Notes: generated by a model from the letters alone, not told the origin. 64,000 nt of DNA from Cryptomeria japonica (GCF_030272615.1 NC_081415.1:232443303-232507302), one strand, 5' to 3'; shown: positions 46,309-57,622, numbered from the stretch's first letter. Numbers and translations are program-made.

Positions 46309-47345
46309 TTAGTAACTCAATACATTCATCCTATTCTCATATGCAATACTTTTCTCAAAAGAATATTAAAGTTTCTTCATAATTACTCTCTCGATATGTT
46401 TATCCCATTCACTTATTCGATACTTGAAAGAATGTTAGAGCTTCTTCATAATCAACAATCTAATACATTCATCCTATCCACCTATTCAATTATTTCCCTA
46501 AGAGAATGTTAAAGTTCCTTCACAATAAGTACCCCAGCACATTCATCCTATTCAATACTTTCTAATTAATATGGTCCATATTCTCTATTGACAAATCTAT
46601 TGCACCTCTTACCAATGTGGTGCTAACACATTCATCCTATTCACCTATTCACTACTTTCCTTAAGACAATGTTAAAATTTTCTTCACAATCAATAACCCA
46701 TTGCATTCATCCTATTCACCTATTCAATACTTTCCTTAAGCAAATGTTAAAGTTTCTTCACATCCAATAAACCAATATATTCATCTATTACCTATTCAAT
46801 ACAATTCAATTAATAAAAACCCATATACTCTATTGACAAATCTATTACATTCATCATATTCACTTATTCAATAATTTCCTTAAGAGAAATTTAAAGTTTT
46901 TTGATAATTAGGAACCCAATATATTCATCCTATTCTCCTATTCAATACCATCTTTAAGAGAATAATAGAGTTTCTTCATAACCTATCTCCCAATGTGTTT
47001 ATCCTATTTACTTATTTGACACCTTCCTTATGAGAATGCTAAAGTTTCTTCATAATTAGTAATCTAATACATTCATCCTATTGACCTATTCAATACTTTC
47101 CCTAAGAAAATGTTAAAGCTTCTTCACAATTGATAACCCAACACATTCATCATATTCACCTATTCACTACTTTTTCTTGAGACAATACCAAAATTTCATC
47201 AAAATCAATAACCCAATATATTCATCCTATTCGCCTATTTAATACTTTCCATAAGCAAACATTAAGATTTCTTCGCACCGAGTAACCCAATATATCCATC
47301 TATTCACCTATTCAATTATTTTCAATTAATAAAAGCCCATATTCT
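46309..47345. repeat. ~74-bp tandem repeat array, block 3 (right of copia B)
   Basis: Continues block 2 after the copia insertion, about 13 units with some spacer phrases (CCATATTCTCTATTGACAAA) inserted at three places (about 46570, 46820, 47340). Ends about 200 bp before the SAUR stop codon. Confidence 0.82.
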
Positions 47346-47416
47346 CTATTGAGAAACCTATTACACCTCTTACCAATGCAGATGCTAATATGTATATATG
47401 TATTTCACTGTATAAC

Positions 47417-47501
47417 ACCACACAATACAAGTTGGGTCTTTGAAAGAGCCTACTCATAAAACCACACAATACAAGTTGGGTCTTTGAAAGAGCCTACTCA
47501 T
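47417..47501. repeat. Perfect 41-bp direct duplication, period 44 bp
   Basis: ACCACACAATACAAGTTGGG...CTACTCAT occurs at 47417-47457 and 47461-47501 without a mismatch. It lies 45 bp past the SAUR stop, in its likely 3' UTR. Confidence 0.9.
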
Positions 47502-47545
47502 GAATTATACAGAGAAAAGCTAAAACAGACAGATATAGATTGAAC

Positions 47546-47992
47546 TCAAAGGGCAGGACTTATCTTATCCAAACTGGCCAAATCAAAGCTGACAGCAGAT
47601 GGGTCGTTTGTGGTGAGGAAATCTACAAGAGTCTGGAAGAAGAGCACATCACAAGGAACAACAAGGCCTCCTTTCTGTTGGTACCCATATTCTTCTCTAG
47701 AAACTTGTAGAAGCTGCGCCATGAATGGATGGTTCAGAAGCCTAGCATCCACCATGAATCTCCTCACCTCATCCTTCCCCACATACAGTGGTACATAACC
47801 CTTTGGAACCTCCATCCACAACCCATATTCACTCTCATCAATATCCCCTTGGAGCCTTCGGTATCCCTTCCTAAGCCTCTTCATAGCAGAAGCAAAACTC
47901 TTTAGTTTCTTGCTCACCACAGTCATTGCAATAACCAGAGAAAGTGTGGTGTTTTGGGTTGCTAAGAATTCCAATTCATTTATTTTCGCCAT
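47546..47992 (-). CDS. SAUR family protein (small auxin-up RNA)
   Basis: An intact 148-residue ORF, ATG at 47992-47990, stop at 47548-47546, no intron, as usual for SAUR genes. The SAUR domain is at about residues 57-125: VPKGYVPLYVGKDEVRRFMV, LLNHPFMAQLLQVSREEYGY, GGLVVPCDVLFFQTLVDFL. The N-terminal ~55 residues are basic (KKLKSFASAMKRLRKGYRR). SAURs inhibit PP2C.D phosphatases and so activate plasma-membrane H+-ATPases and cell expansion; some respond to auxin. Downstream Mets at residues 23 and 37 could also start translation. Upstream, TGTCCC (minus strand, about 48070) resembles an auxin-response variant and a TATA-like TTATATC lies near 48044. It is the only intact host gene in the window. 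Confidence 0.92.
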   Translation of the reverse strand: MAKINELEFLATQNTTLSLVIAMTVVSKKLKSFASAMKRLRKGYRRLQGDIDESEYGLWMEVPKGYVPLYVGKDEVRRFMVDARLLNHPFMAQLLQVSREEYGYQQKGGLVVPCDVLFFQTLVDFLTTNDPSAVSFDLASLDKISPAL

Positions 47993-48454
47993 TGTGGAAA
48001 ACTACCAAGAAAAACGCTACTTACCCACTAGCGTGGCAAGATATAAGAAGAGCTTGCGTAGAGGGGACATCCTCCGTACGGTGCAGTTGAAGCCTTTATT
48101 GACTTGTTATAGGCCGAGCGACCTACTACTGCTTTCACTCTTGACAAATTCTCCTTCAGGACAAAATTTCCTCTCTTCACTCTAAAAAAAGTATATGATT
48201 AAGTTCTTTGGATGTTGATGCCGGGGTCCATTAGGGTTTCTTGGTTTGGAGGTTGGTAAACAACCCTATTAGTATATGAATAAGATTTTGGTTTCATGTA
48301 GGAGGTTTTTGGTTTAGCTTTTTTTTTATGATGGATCATGGAGCAGCATGATTCCAAAGGTTGATGGAAATTTTGATTGTATGAGAAAGCATCAAGCTAA
48401 TTTAAAAGGCAATGTGGAAATTTTATACATTTAATCTATAATGTTGTTTGTTGA
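47993..48454. promoter_or_regulatory. Upstream region of the SAUR gene
   Basis: Contains TTATATC (minus, about 48044), CCTATAACA (minus, about 48110) and TGTCCC (minus, about 48070). GC is higher up to about 48170 and AT-rich beyond. Promoter function is inferred only from position. No other gene seen. Confidence 0.35.
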
Positions 48455-49637
48455 AATTTCTAGATTTGATTGTATTGTCATATTTGCATCATTAGGATAA
48501 TAGAGAGCTAGATGATAATATCTCAGTGTGTTGTTAATAATTTTGAGGAGTTTAATAAGTGGATGGTTGTATGGGTATTGTAATGAAGGGCAAGCTTCAA
48601 AGTTTAAGTTCCAACATTTGAGAAAGTTGGTGGTTGTGAGAAAAATAACAAGTGTAGAAAATTGAAAAGAAGAACAATAGCGCATAACACACATATTTAC
48701 GTGGAAAAACCTGGTAAAAATATAACAGTAAAAAATCATGGGCAAATTATCTTTCGTATTGATTCTCAGGAATTACAGAGTTACAACAATCTTCAAAACT
48801 ATACTTCAAAACATGACTTCGAGCAGCATAAAACAACCGAGTTGTAGAGTCCTAATTAAAGACAACTTACTAAATATAGTGAGTATGACTTGCACAACTA
48901 CATGTATTACATATGTCGAAATTACTATTTATAGTAATTCTCCTAACTAAACTACAACCACTGTTAGATGAGAATCTTATTTGGTCTTCACATTCCAACA
49001 GTGGTCTCCTGGTTATTTTTTTAGCAACAAGGAATGCTAAATCTACAATTATATAGGTACCTATAAAAAATTATTATTTTTTAATCCATCATTAGGATAA
49101 TAAAGAGATAGAGGATAATATCTTTGAGTGTTGCTAAGAATTTTTAGGAGTTTAAAAAGTGGGTGACCAGTCTTATGGATACTGTAATGATGGACAAGCT
49201 CAAAACTTTAAGTTTCAATATATGAGGACGTTGGTGGTCTCATGATTAATTTTTAGCAACAAGGAATGCTAAATCTTCCATTATATTGTAACATCTACAA
49301 TATTATTTGCGAGAATTTAAAAATTTATAGATGAATGACATGTGATAGCAAAATTTTAGGAAGTGAGGGAAACTTTCAGCCCACCCTAAAGACACCCCTT
49401 TAATCTAAAATCTTCAAAATAGGGGCTCCTATTTTCTTCCACAAGATTTTAAAATATCTCATATGATAATTTTTTTTGTCTCATGGGACCCCCTACTCCA
49501 CAATATAGTTTTTGTAATGGTTCCACAAGACCCCATTATAAGACTTCTTTGATCAAGTGTTATGGATTGAATTTTTTTTTAACATATTTTAAAGGAATTT
49601 GGAGTATTTATTTTGCTTCATTCACTACTATTCGTTT
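48455..49637. repeat. Duplicated ~0.8-kb segment Q, copy I (interrupted by a solo LTR)
   Basis: Includes two related ~200-bp sub-repeats (starting near 48482 and 49087: CATTAGGATAATA-AGAG-TAGA-GATAATATCT) and a tail GACCCCATTATAAGACTTC...TTCACTACTATT. Aligns with copy II (50105-52246) once insertions are removed. Confidence 0.75.
48635..49000 (-). mobile_element. 366-bp solo copia LTR, TSD GTGGT
   Basis: On the minus strand it runs TGTTGGAATGTGAAGACC to TTTTTCTCACA. GTGGT flanks both sides (48630-48634, 49001-49005). Copy II at about 50250 has GTTGGTGGTCTCATGGTT without it, the empty site. It contains a CACATATTTACGTGGAAAAA phrase like the U5 of other copia LTRs. Confidence 0.85.
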
Positions 49638-50104
49638 TTACTACTTCTTGTATTAAATGATACATTGAACAAGATTTAATTTTTGATAAACTCTTTGAAA
49701 AATAAACAGTGTTAGCATAAACTAAATTTATTTATTTTCATTTTATATTATTAATAGATCATACAATGCTATTCAATCAATAATATAGTTCAAATATTTG
49801 GAGTAAGGGATAATGTAAATTAAATTTGCAACGCATATTTAAGTATGTACTAAATGTAAACAATATAACTCTACTATGAATTTTAGATGACAAATTATTA
49901 GAAAATGAGGTTCGACACTAGAATTTAATGGACCTACATTTTTGTTTGTCTAGGACTAACAATGATTCTTTCTAGGTCTTATCAACCTATTATGTGGTTA
50001 GGTAGATAGTGGTCCAACTCTAAAGATAAGTGTAACCTTAGATATAACTAGATCAAGATATGAAGATATGTACACATTTAAATATACTATATAATTTTTA
50101 AATA
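49638..50104. other. AT-rich spacer between the Q copies
   Basis: No gene and no clear repeat seen. Confidence 0.4.
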
Positions 50105-52246
50105 ATATTAATTTATAGATAATAGAGAGCTAGATGATAATAGCTTAGTGTGTTGTTAATAATTTTGAGGAGTTTAATAAGCGGATGGTCCTATGGGTAT
50201 TGTAATGATGGTCAAGCTTCAAACTTTGAGCTCCAACATTTGAGAAAGTTGGTGGTCTCATGGTTATTTTTTAGCAACAAGGAATGCTAAATCTACAATT
50301 ATATAGGAACATATAAAAAATTATTATTTTAATCCATCATTAGCATAATAAAGAGCTAGAGGATAATATCTTTGTATGTTGCTGAGGAATCTTAGGAGTT
50401 TAATAACCAAGCAATCCTATGGGCATTGACATGTGGTAGCAAAAGTTTAGGAAGTGAGTGAGGGAAACATTCAACCCACCCTAAAGACACCCCCTTAATC
50501 TAAATCTTGAAAATAGGGACTCCTATTTTCTTGCACAAGATTTTAAATTATCTCATATAACATTTTTTTGTCTCATGGGACCCCCTACTACACAATATAG
50601 TTTTTGTAACAATTCCACAAGACCCCATGATGCAGAGGCCTACTTACACCTAAGGACAAGTACAAAAGGTTAGGTTTTGACCCTTCAAATGAAAAAAATG
50701 ACCCTACAAAGAAGGACTCCACATCTTAAGGTTTTGAACTACTCCCCACTACTCAAGCCTAACACCTACTCAAGATGAGTAAATGGCTTCAACTTCTCTA
50801 ACATGCCTCACCGATGACTCCTTCTCTTAGGGGATTTGGAATTGGTTCATTTATGGCCATTAGAGACTGGTACAAGCATTGGTTTTGGGTTTAGACTCCA
50901 ATTATCTATACCTCCTTTGGAAACCTACCCCCCTAGGCTAGTAGCCCTATTTCGTGATAAAATTGATCTTAGCTCCAAAATTTTCCACACACTCGTACAA
51001 AAAATTTACCATTCTAGATACCCTTTTGGAAGTTACACTCATCCCCAAAATGGTTTTCTCAGATCTTCACTTTCAGGGTCTGAACCCTTTAGAGGCCAAG
51101 AGAACTAATTAGGGCAATTAGGCCTAATTTATAAAGCAACCCCCATTACCAGTATCCCAACTGAAAAACCAAATTTATGATAATGTTGGGGATGGTGATT
51201 AACCTCTAATTCCAGGGTTGCACACCTAGAATCCACCGCTATAATGTTTTGTGATGACTGTCCTAAATTTGCCTAAGGTAGTCACATAGAGATGCCTACC
51301 TAGTTTTGCTTCTTTCTCCTCACAATCAAATCTTCCCTCCAAAAACCCATGAAAAAATTAATGTAAATTGACCAATATTTCACTCCACCAAATGAATTAA
51401 CTTCTAGAGGAAGGAGATGCAAGATATGACCATTTTCAAGTAAAACCCTAGCCAAACCCTTACTTTCCAGGTAACAGTCAGAAAAATAGAGGTTTCTCAC
51501 TACACAGACACAATCAAAGTCTTAGACCACCACCAAATAAAATCTATTTAATTCCTCCATCTACTCCATGAATGGTGTGACTCAATTCAATCTGTACAAA
51601 CACGTACAATCACTGCAAACTCAGAATTTCTGGGAAAACTTTAGTATTTCAGTGTTTATTTGCTTCACCACTTCAAACCACAACATCAACCACCTTGGGA
51701 ATCATTTCCACAAGGTTTATACAAATCTCCAATGGTTTCCAACCAAATTTGGAGGAGGTTGGAGCCATTGAAAGGATTTCCCCAACCGCATTTTGAAAAG
51801 TTGCACTTTTGTACTCAAAAGTTGCACTTTCAAAAGTTGCAATTTTGCACAAAATGTTGTCAAACTGTCTAAGGTGGGGATCCACACACTTGGATCAACC
51901 AAACACCCCTAAAAAATGTCAAAAACCTAACAAACACAAAACTAAACCTTCTGCTACCCCTTATTGACCACATTGTCCCAATTGGCTTATCAAATTGCCT
52001 AATTGGTGACATGGGTTCGCATGGTGGGGCTTATTGAATATATGAAACAAACTTGCATAAACACAAGAAACACTAAGACAACTATTGGGGTCCTAATATT
52101 CATCCTCAAAGCCATGATTTTCTTGTTGATGAGGTGCACCTGCACCACGCCATTGTAAGACTTCTTTGATTACGTGTTATGGATTGAATTTTTTTTAAAT
52201 GGTTTTTAAAGGAATTTGGAGTATTTATTTTGCTTCATTCACCACT
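50105..52246. repeat. Segment Q, copy II (interrupted by a solo LTR)
   Basis: 50105-50627 plus 52153-52246 align to copy I. Sub-repeats start near 50116 and 50336. It ends at CACTATT, where repeat R starts. Confidence 0.75.
50628..52147 (-). mobile_element. Solo LTR (1.5 kb), same terminal family as 12927-14025
   Basis: On the minus strand it starts TGGTGCAGGTGCACCT and ends CTCTGCATCA. The plus-strand LTR at 12927 starts TGGTGTAGGAGCACCT and ends CTCTGCATCA. Flanks CCCCA (50623-50627) and CGCCA (52148-52152) are a TSD with one mismatch. Copy I has GACCCCATTATAAGAC uninterrupted (49526-49541). ORFs inside are short. Confidence 0.78.
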
Positions 52247-52654
52247 ATTAGAGGAAAGGTTGTTTTGGTTTTCGAATGGATAAATGAAAATTATGTTGAG
52301 TGGTTTTGGGGATTGTGTTAATCGTGCTTTGTGTTTTTTTAAATGGTTTTCTTGAAAATTGCAATGGGAGGAAGAGTTTTGAATCTGCCTGGGTGTATGA
52401 AGTGCTTTGGGATGAATTTTTGAGAGGGGCATTCGTGAAGATTGCAAAGGGGATTAAGTGGAGTTGTTTTGGAGGATTAGGATTGTATTTGGTACTTCTT
52501 GTGGAGGGTTTTTGGTTCATTTTTTATTTGTTGTTCATGCGAGAGTTGTGCGTCTTCAATTTCATAGTCCAATCTTCATTAGCCAAGTTGGATTTCTTGA
52601 TTTTATTTTATTTTATTCAAAGTAATTTTTGATTCAAGATAATGAAAAGAAATG

Positions 52655-54501
52655 GTTTTGATTAAGGGAAAAATAGGTTTTGAGGGGGACCCAAAACCCC
52701 ACACAACAGGTTTTGAAGAGACCTGAAAACCTCAGATTTTACCAGGATCAGGAACCTACAATGAAACTTCTGCCAAAAAAGATAGGCAAATAAGATCAGT
52801 AGACCACTTCAACAAATCTAGCTAATGCCAGCCAAAAGCCAGCCAAACTAAGAGAAAATCATTACAAAACCTACTGCCAACATAGCCTAGGCCTTTAGAT
52901 GAAGTCAATAGACTCCCTCATCCATATATCAGAAATGTTTTGGGTTCCCCTACCCATATACAGAAAAATCAGGCAGCAAAAGGCTAGCTCAACCCTTAAC
53001 CAAAAACTATCAGGATCTAAGTTGGGCCCTTCAAAACTATCAACATCCAACTAGACATAAGCAAGGGGGTTTTGAAAGGCTACCCTAACCTTTGATTTGG
53101 GTTTTAAAATGGCTACCAAAACCACCAAGAAACAGTCAGCGATCCCATAGTATCTGATCGCTCCTTTAACAACAAAACACCCATCCACCTCTATAGGATA
53201 GTGACCCACCTCCATAGGGGTTGAAAAGAGAGAAATCATCTGCAAAGAGACCCTATCTACTGGCCACAAGCCAAAATCTAGTGGCCAAGAGAGGGCACAA
53301 TGAAGCTTTGCTAGACAGCTGGGTTTTGAAAAGGCACCCACAACCTTACAAAACAAAAGAGGCCTCATCCAATCAGAGTCCCAGCAAACAGGCTCCACCA
53401 ACCTCTCCACCTCTATAGGAGACATAGGAAAGAGATCCAAAAACAAGGAAAGACAAAAAAGCACACCAGCCTCAAGAAAAAGGGCAATCAAAACCCCCAA
53501 TAAGAACCATCCCATCAAGCTCAGCCAACACTTCCCCGTAACAGAGGAATGGTCCCCCTCAATAGGACGGACCAAGGATAGATGAAAAAAGTCATCCTGC
53601 AAAACACCTAGGAACCTCTTGCAAAGGATAGAGAGAGAGGCATATTCAAACACAACAAGAAGGAGCCCATAGAGAAAACAAAACAAAGAAATGCAGACCT
53701 CCAAAACAGAAGTCCCCTGCAGCTTCAAAATCCAGCCAACAGCCATGTTGTCAATATATCTGCAGCCACCTGGGTCCCAAATAGCCCATCCAAGCCAAGG
53801 CGCTCGCAAGGCCCCAAAAGTTTGCTTGCCCCCACGCCCACACTACATCTCGAGACAAGCTCTCCTACTACCACAGAACCCAAACTCCAAACTCAGGCCA
53901 GCAATAACATCGTCGATAGCCAAACACCACTCGCAACCACATCCTTCATCCCCACAAAGTCGAGAAACACCAACAGGGGCAAACCAAGAAAGATGAGCAA
54001 GGATCTATGCGACCATAAACTCCTCCCATTGAAATGAAAAGAGGACAAAATCCATAGGAACGGCCCCCAGACCACCCACACTGTAACCAATAGAGGAGGG
54101 TAAGAAAACAAGGCTAAATCTACTGCAAGAAACCAAACCAAACCTCTCGTAGGGAAAAACACAACCTTCCTCCACTCCAACATGGAAGCCACACTCCCAC
54201 TCGCCATTGGAACAACCGCATCCTACAAAGAGGGGAAGAAAAGAAAGGGTCGTCACTTCCCCAACTTGTTCCTCCACATCTCCCGTAGATCTAATAACCT
54301 CCTCCCTCCAATCCTCCTCAAAAACCACAAGGGCCCGACCAAGAATAGTCCACAACCCAGCAATTGCATCCATACCTGCAACCGCTACCTCTCCATCATC
54401 ATCTTCATCACACTTGGCCTCCTCCTCGCTTGCAAAAACCCTAGGTCCTCCACAAGCACCACTCCCGCCTCTCCCACTCTCCTTCATTTAAAAAAGGTAT
54501 G
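52655..54501. mobile_element. 1.85-kb insertion with 13-bp target duplication, non-LTR-like
   Basis: ATGAAAAGAAATG lies at 52642-52654 and again at 54502-54514; repeat R copy 2 has one uninterrupted site (62718-62735). There are no inverted termini or TG/CA ends. A long TSD without TIRs suggests a non-LTR retroelement or retroposed sequence; the minus strand ends ...TTAATCAAAAC. GC is visibly higher than the surroundings. Minus-strand ORFs of 252 codons (53809-53051) and 160 codons (54487-54005) match no domain I know. Confidence 0.7.
53051..54487 (-). other. Two unrecognised ORFs inside the 13-bp-TSD insertion
   Basis: 54487-54005 is Gly/Glu/Val-rich at the start, then Phe/Ser-rich. 53809-53051 is Leu/Trp/Phe/Cys-rich with hydrophobic runs. 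The higher GC of the insertion lengthens chance ORFs, so coding is doubtful. Neither contains RT or endonuclease motifs. Confidence 0.25.
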
Positions 54502-55869
54502 ATGAAAAGAAATGTTATTTATGTTTTTATGGTGTTTAAAATGTTTTTTAAATGTTATGGGTTCTTTCCTAGTTGTTTTGTTGAATGGTTGTTTCAAGTG
54601 CTCTCGTTTCACTCTTTTAAAGGGTTGTTTTCAGTGTTTGATGTCTTGTGAATTGAGTTTTGGTCTTGGGTATGGTACAATTACTTTTCTGAGTAGGAAA
54701 CTCACCCATCTCAAATGGTTCTTCATTATTTTTTTAAGTTTTGGTCATCTAGGTGTCGGGATTTGAGCCCTAACAATCTAAGTATGCAGTCCTGATTTTG
54801 TTGCAAATGTGCTAAAACAGAGTGCAAATGCACCAAAAGATGTTGCAAATGCACTAAAAGATGATGGAAAATCATTAAAACACTTAACATATGTTCCATT
54901 TCATGTAGCAAAAGTGTTAATTCATAGTTTTTCTTATTGGATCAGGATTTTGGGGTACGTGTTAGTCTAGGTCAGACCAAAGTTGGGTCTGTAACTCTCT
55001 ATTGTGATTTTCTAGAGCCTATGTGATTGTTTGTGATAGTTTCATGTGTCTCCTATTAGTTGCATCTGTTTGTTCATTTATTCTTCATTCATAAAGATGC
55101 TTTGAGAAAATTTGGTTAAAGGAATGATTTGTGGAATAGGAGTGATGTTATGAATCAAATTATGTTATGGAACCAATGATTTATGATTCTATGGTGTTTC
55201 ACATTATCATGTATGGATTTTTGGAGTTGGATTGGTGTTTATAGGCTAAATCCCATGCTTTGATGTTAATTAATTAGTGGCTATGTATATGTTGTCAATT
55301 CATGACTTAACCCCTTTGTTGATTGGTTTTGTGTATGGAAGTCCTATTTCTTTTTATGAGATCTTTACTTATAAGATGTGGTTGTGATGGTTCACTATGT
55401 GTACCATGGATGCTATGATATTGTTGTGATACTCTTATGGTACCCATAAGTTAGTGGTGCCTAGGTGCATGTTAGGGGAATTGGCTCTCAAGTGGGTGTT
55501 AGGGCCCTAAAGTGGTTGTCAAAATATCTCATTAAGAGTTTGTTAATCAAGTGATAACATTAAATTAAATGAATTGGGTTGGGTTGAACAAATATTAATA
55601 AGATGATTTTTGGTGCCCCTGTCATGCCTCATGTGTTCGTATAGACAGAGGATGAGATCTCATGACCTGAACTACTTTTTTAGGCTCAGAATGAGATTGG
55701 GAAGGCCTGTATGGCATATCAAACTTTATTGCCTCCATGGAAGGATTGTTCAGTTCCACATGTGTAGTCAAATGGACACTAGGGTTTGGAGTTTGGAGAG
55801 GGTCGTACTTGAAGATAACTCATGTTGATTGCATGTGATGACACTCTTCCCTAGTGATAGTTCTAATAC

Positions 55870-57385
55870 TTAATATAAGTACAGATCAAATAGCCAATAA
55901 GATGAGAGGGGGGGGTGAATCATACAAACTTAATCATCCATAAAAACATCATATTCAACCTCGGTAACATATATATCAATAATATAACCAAAACTGTCAA
56001 ACATGCAAACTCAAAAGCATATAAACATCATAAACCTCATAACACCAGATTTAACGTGGAAACCCAAATAGGGAAAAACCACTGTGGGATTTCAGACCCA
56101 CTAAGAAATATACTCTTCTAGAGTATGCTCGATTAAAAGCAAATCCTATTAAAGATTACAAACACATTGCTAGATGTGACCCGGTTAAGGGATTTCCCTC
56201 AGATTTGTTAGGATCTTCACCTTGTTAGAAGTGACCTTGTTAAAGGATTTCAAACACCCAATCAGAATGTCACCTTGCTAGAGGGTTTTACAAATAAGAC
56301 TGTTAAGTCCACTTGGTTAAGAGATTTTCTGTCACTTTCACAAAATAACAGTAATAAAATCTATCTGCAACTTCACATCTAAAATGCTAAAGCAGATTCC
56401 TATTTGTTCAATACAATCTAGACATAGAACTAATCTTGTCTATCTGCTGGGCTTCTATACTCTGTTATTCAAATAGGTCTTCAAGCTTTTGTGCTCGGTA
56501 ATCACTATGTAGCATCCCTGTGCATACACTAACCCACATACATTGTTTATCAACAGTTTCCTATTTATAAACAATTAGGTAACCGCTTAATCTCCTTGAT
56601 CACATTTCCCATGATCAATCATAGCCATCAGATCTTCGATCTTGTCTAGGTTTAATGCATCTTTTGATCTGAAAATGTTTTACCTTGCCTTGGAACTTGC
56701 ATACGTTTCTTGGAACTTGTGCCAGGGTATTGCAGTTCAATCTGAGCTATAGATCTTCATGCCGACTTTTCATTGCCTTAGACTCGTTAAAAAACTTCTT
56801 CCACAGCTCACCAATCATTGATCAATTCCAGCTCATCAACTTCCTTCATTAAATAACGCATGTAAACATTTAATGCATTCTGTTATAGCTTGGTTACAAC
56901 TTGGTAACAACTCGGTTATAACTCGGTGAATACTAAACTTCACTCAGTAGACATTCCACCTTCATTAACCGATAGCGATAACCTTAGGGTTTACCGACTA
57001 GGTTCTTTGCTTGGTAACATAGTATAGTATTAACCTTCACAATTTACAACATATGTATGATGTTAAAACAATCTAAACATCATGATCTCATCATTGTCTG
57101 ACTCGGTACTAGTTGCCCATTGAATACCTTATTCATCCCCTTATTCATCATATTCTTTTATGTCTTTTACCGACATCTTTATACTCTTTTATATCATACT
57201 TCTCAAGATATGGCAACATCATACTGAATTAGAAAATCAATTTCTTGACATCAATGAAAAAATAATAATATCAAGATAGTAAACATCTTTAATTAGTTAT
57301 ATCCATAATCATCAACAACCTTCTCAATATCCTTATGAAATGCCAACAGTCTTTCATTGTCTATTATAATGCAATATTGCCAATA
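55870..57385 (-). repeat. Minus-strand copia 3' LTR related to the LTR at 16096-17349
   Basis: On the minus strand it starts TATTGGCAATATTGC (TGTTGG with G to A) directly after ATGCCAAATGGGGAGAT, and ends after the GATTCACCCCCCCCTCTCATC block near 55890. The region 56040-56340 repeats the ACC-TGTTAGGA-TGACCTTGTTA words of the other LTR, confirming the family. The exact end is uncertain (55865-55895). Confidence 0.75.
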
Positions 57386-57622
57386 ATCTCCCCATTTGGC
57401 ATTGATGGTAAAACCAATTGATTTGGCCTTAAAAGATTCGGATTGCTGTGATTCTGAAATGTTGAAATGCTCTCCCCCATACATTAGACTTCTCCTCTTT
57501 TCAGTCTTCTTTCCAATCTGTAGTCTACTCAGTTTTCTTTTAGTCTTCTCCCCTGATAGGTCTTCTTCCTCTATATTAGTCTTCTCCCCCTTTGTAGGTC
57601 TTCTCCCCCTTTGACAACAATA
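57386..57622 (-). promoter_or_regulatory. Run of polypurine tracts before the minus-strand LTR
   Basis: Minus strand: CAAAGGGGGAGAAGACCTA, then ACAAAGGGGGAGAAGACTA, GAGGAAGAAGACCTA, CAGGGGAGAAGACTAAAAG, GTATGGGGGAGAGC and finally CAAATGGGGAGAT at the LTR. The GAAGAC(C/T)(T)A spacers make it a short tandem array of primer-like units. Confidence 0.78.

Larger units (their letters stand above)
52247..55800. repeat. Repeat R, copy 1 (interrupted)
   Basis: 52247-52654 plus 54515-55800 align with 62331-64000: AGAGGAAAGGTTGTTTTGG, GGAGGAAGAGTTTTGAATCTG, TTGTTTTGTTGAATGGTTG, GAGATCTCATGACCTG and CATGGAAGGATTGTT in the same order. Contains GCAAATGCACTAAAA units near 54800-54860. Non-coding; possibly part of a gypsy LTR. 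Confidence 0.8.

Noticed and set aside
48010-48032. GGGTAAGTAG on the minus strand upstream of the SAUR start, like a 5' splice site
   Set aside because: SAUR genes are normally intronless and the ORF is complete without an upstream exon; no acceptor is evident.
50836-51108. 90-codon plus-strand ORF in the 1.5-kb solo LTR
   Set aside because: No domain and located within an LTR-bounded insertion; chance ORF in more GC-rich DNA.
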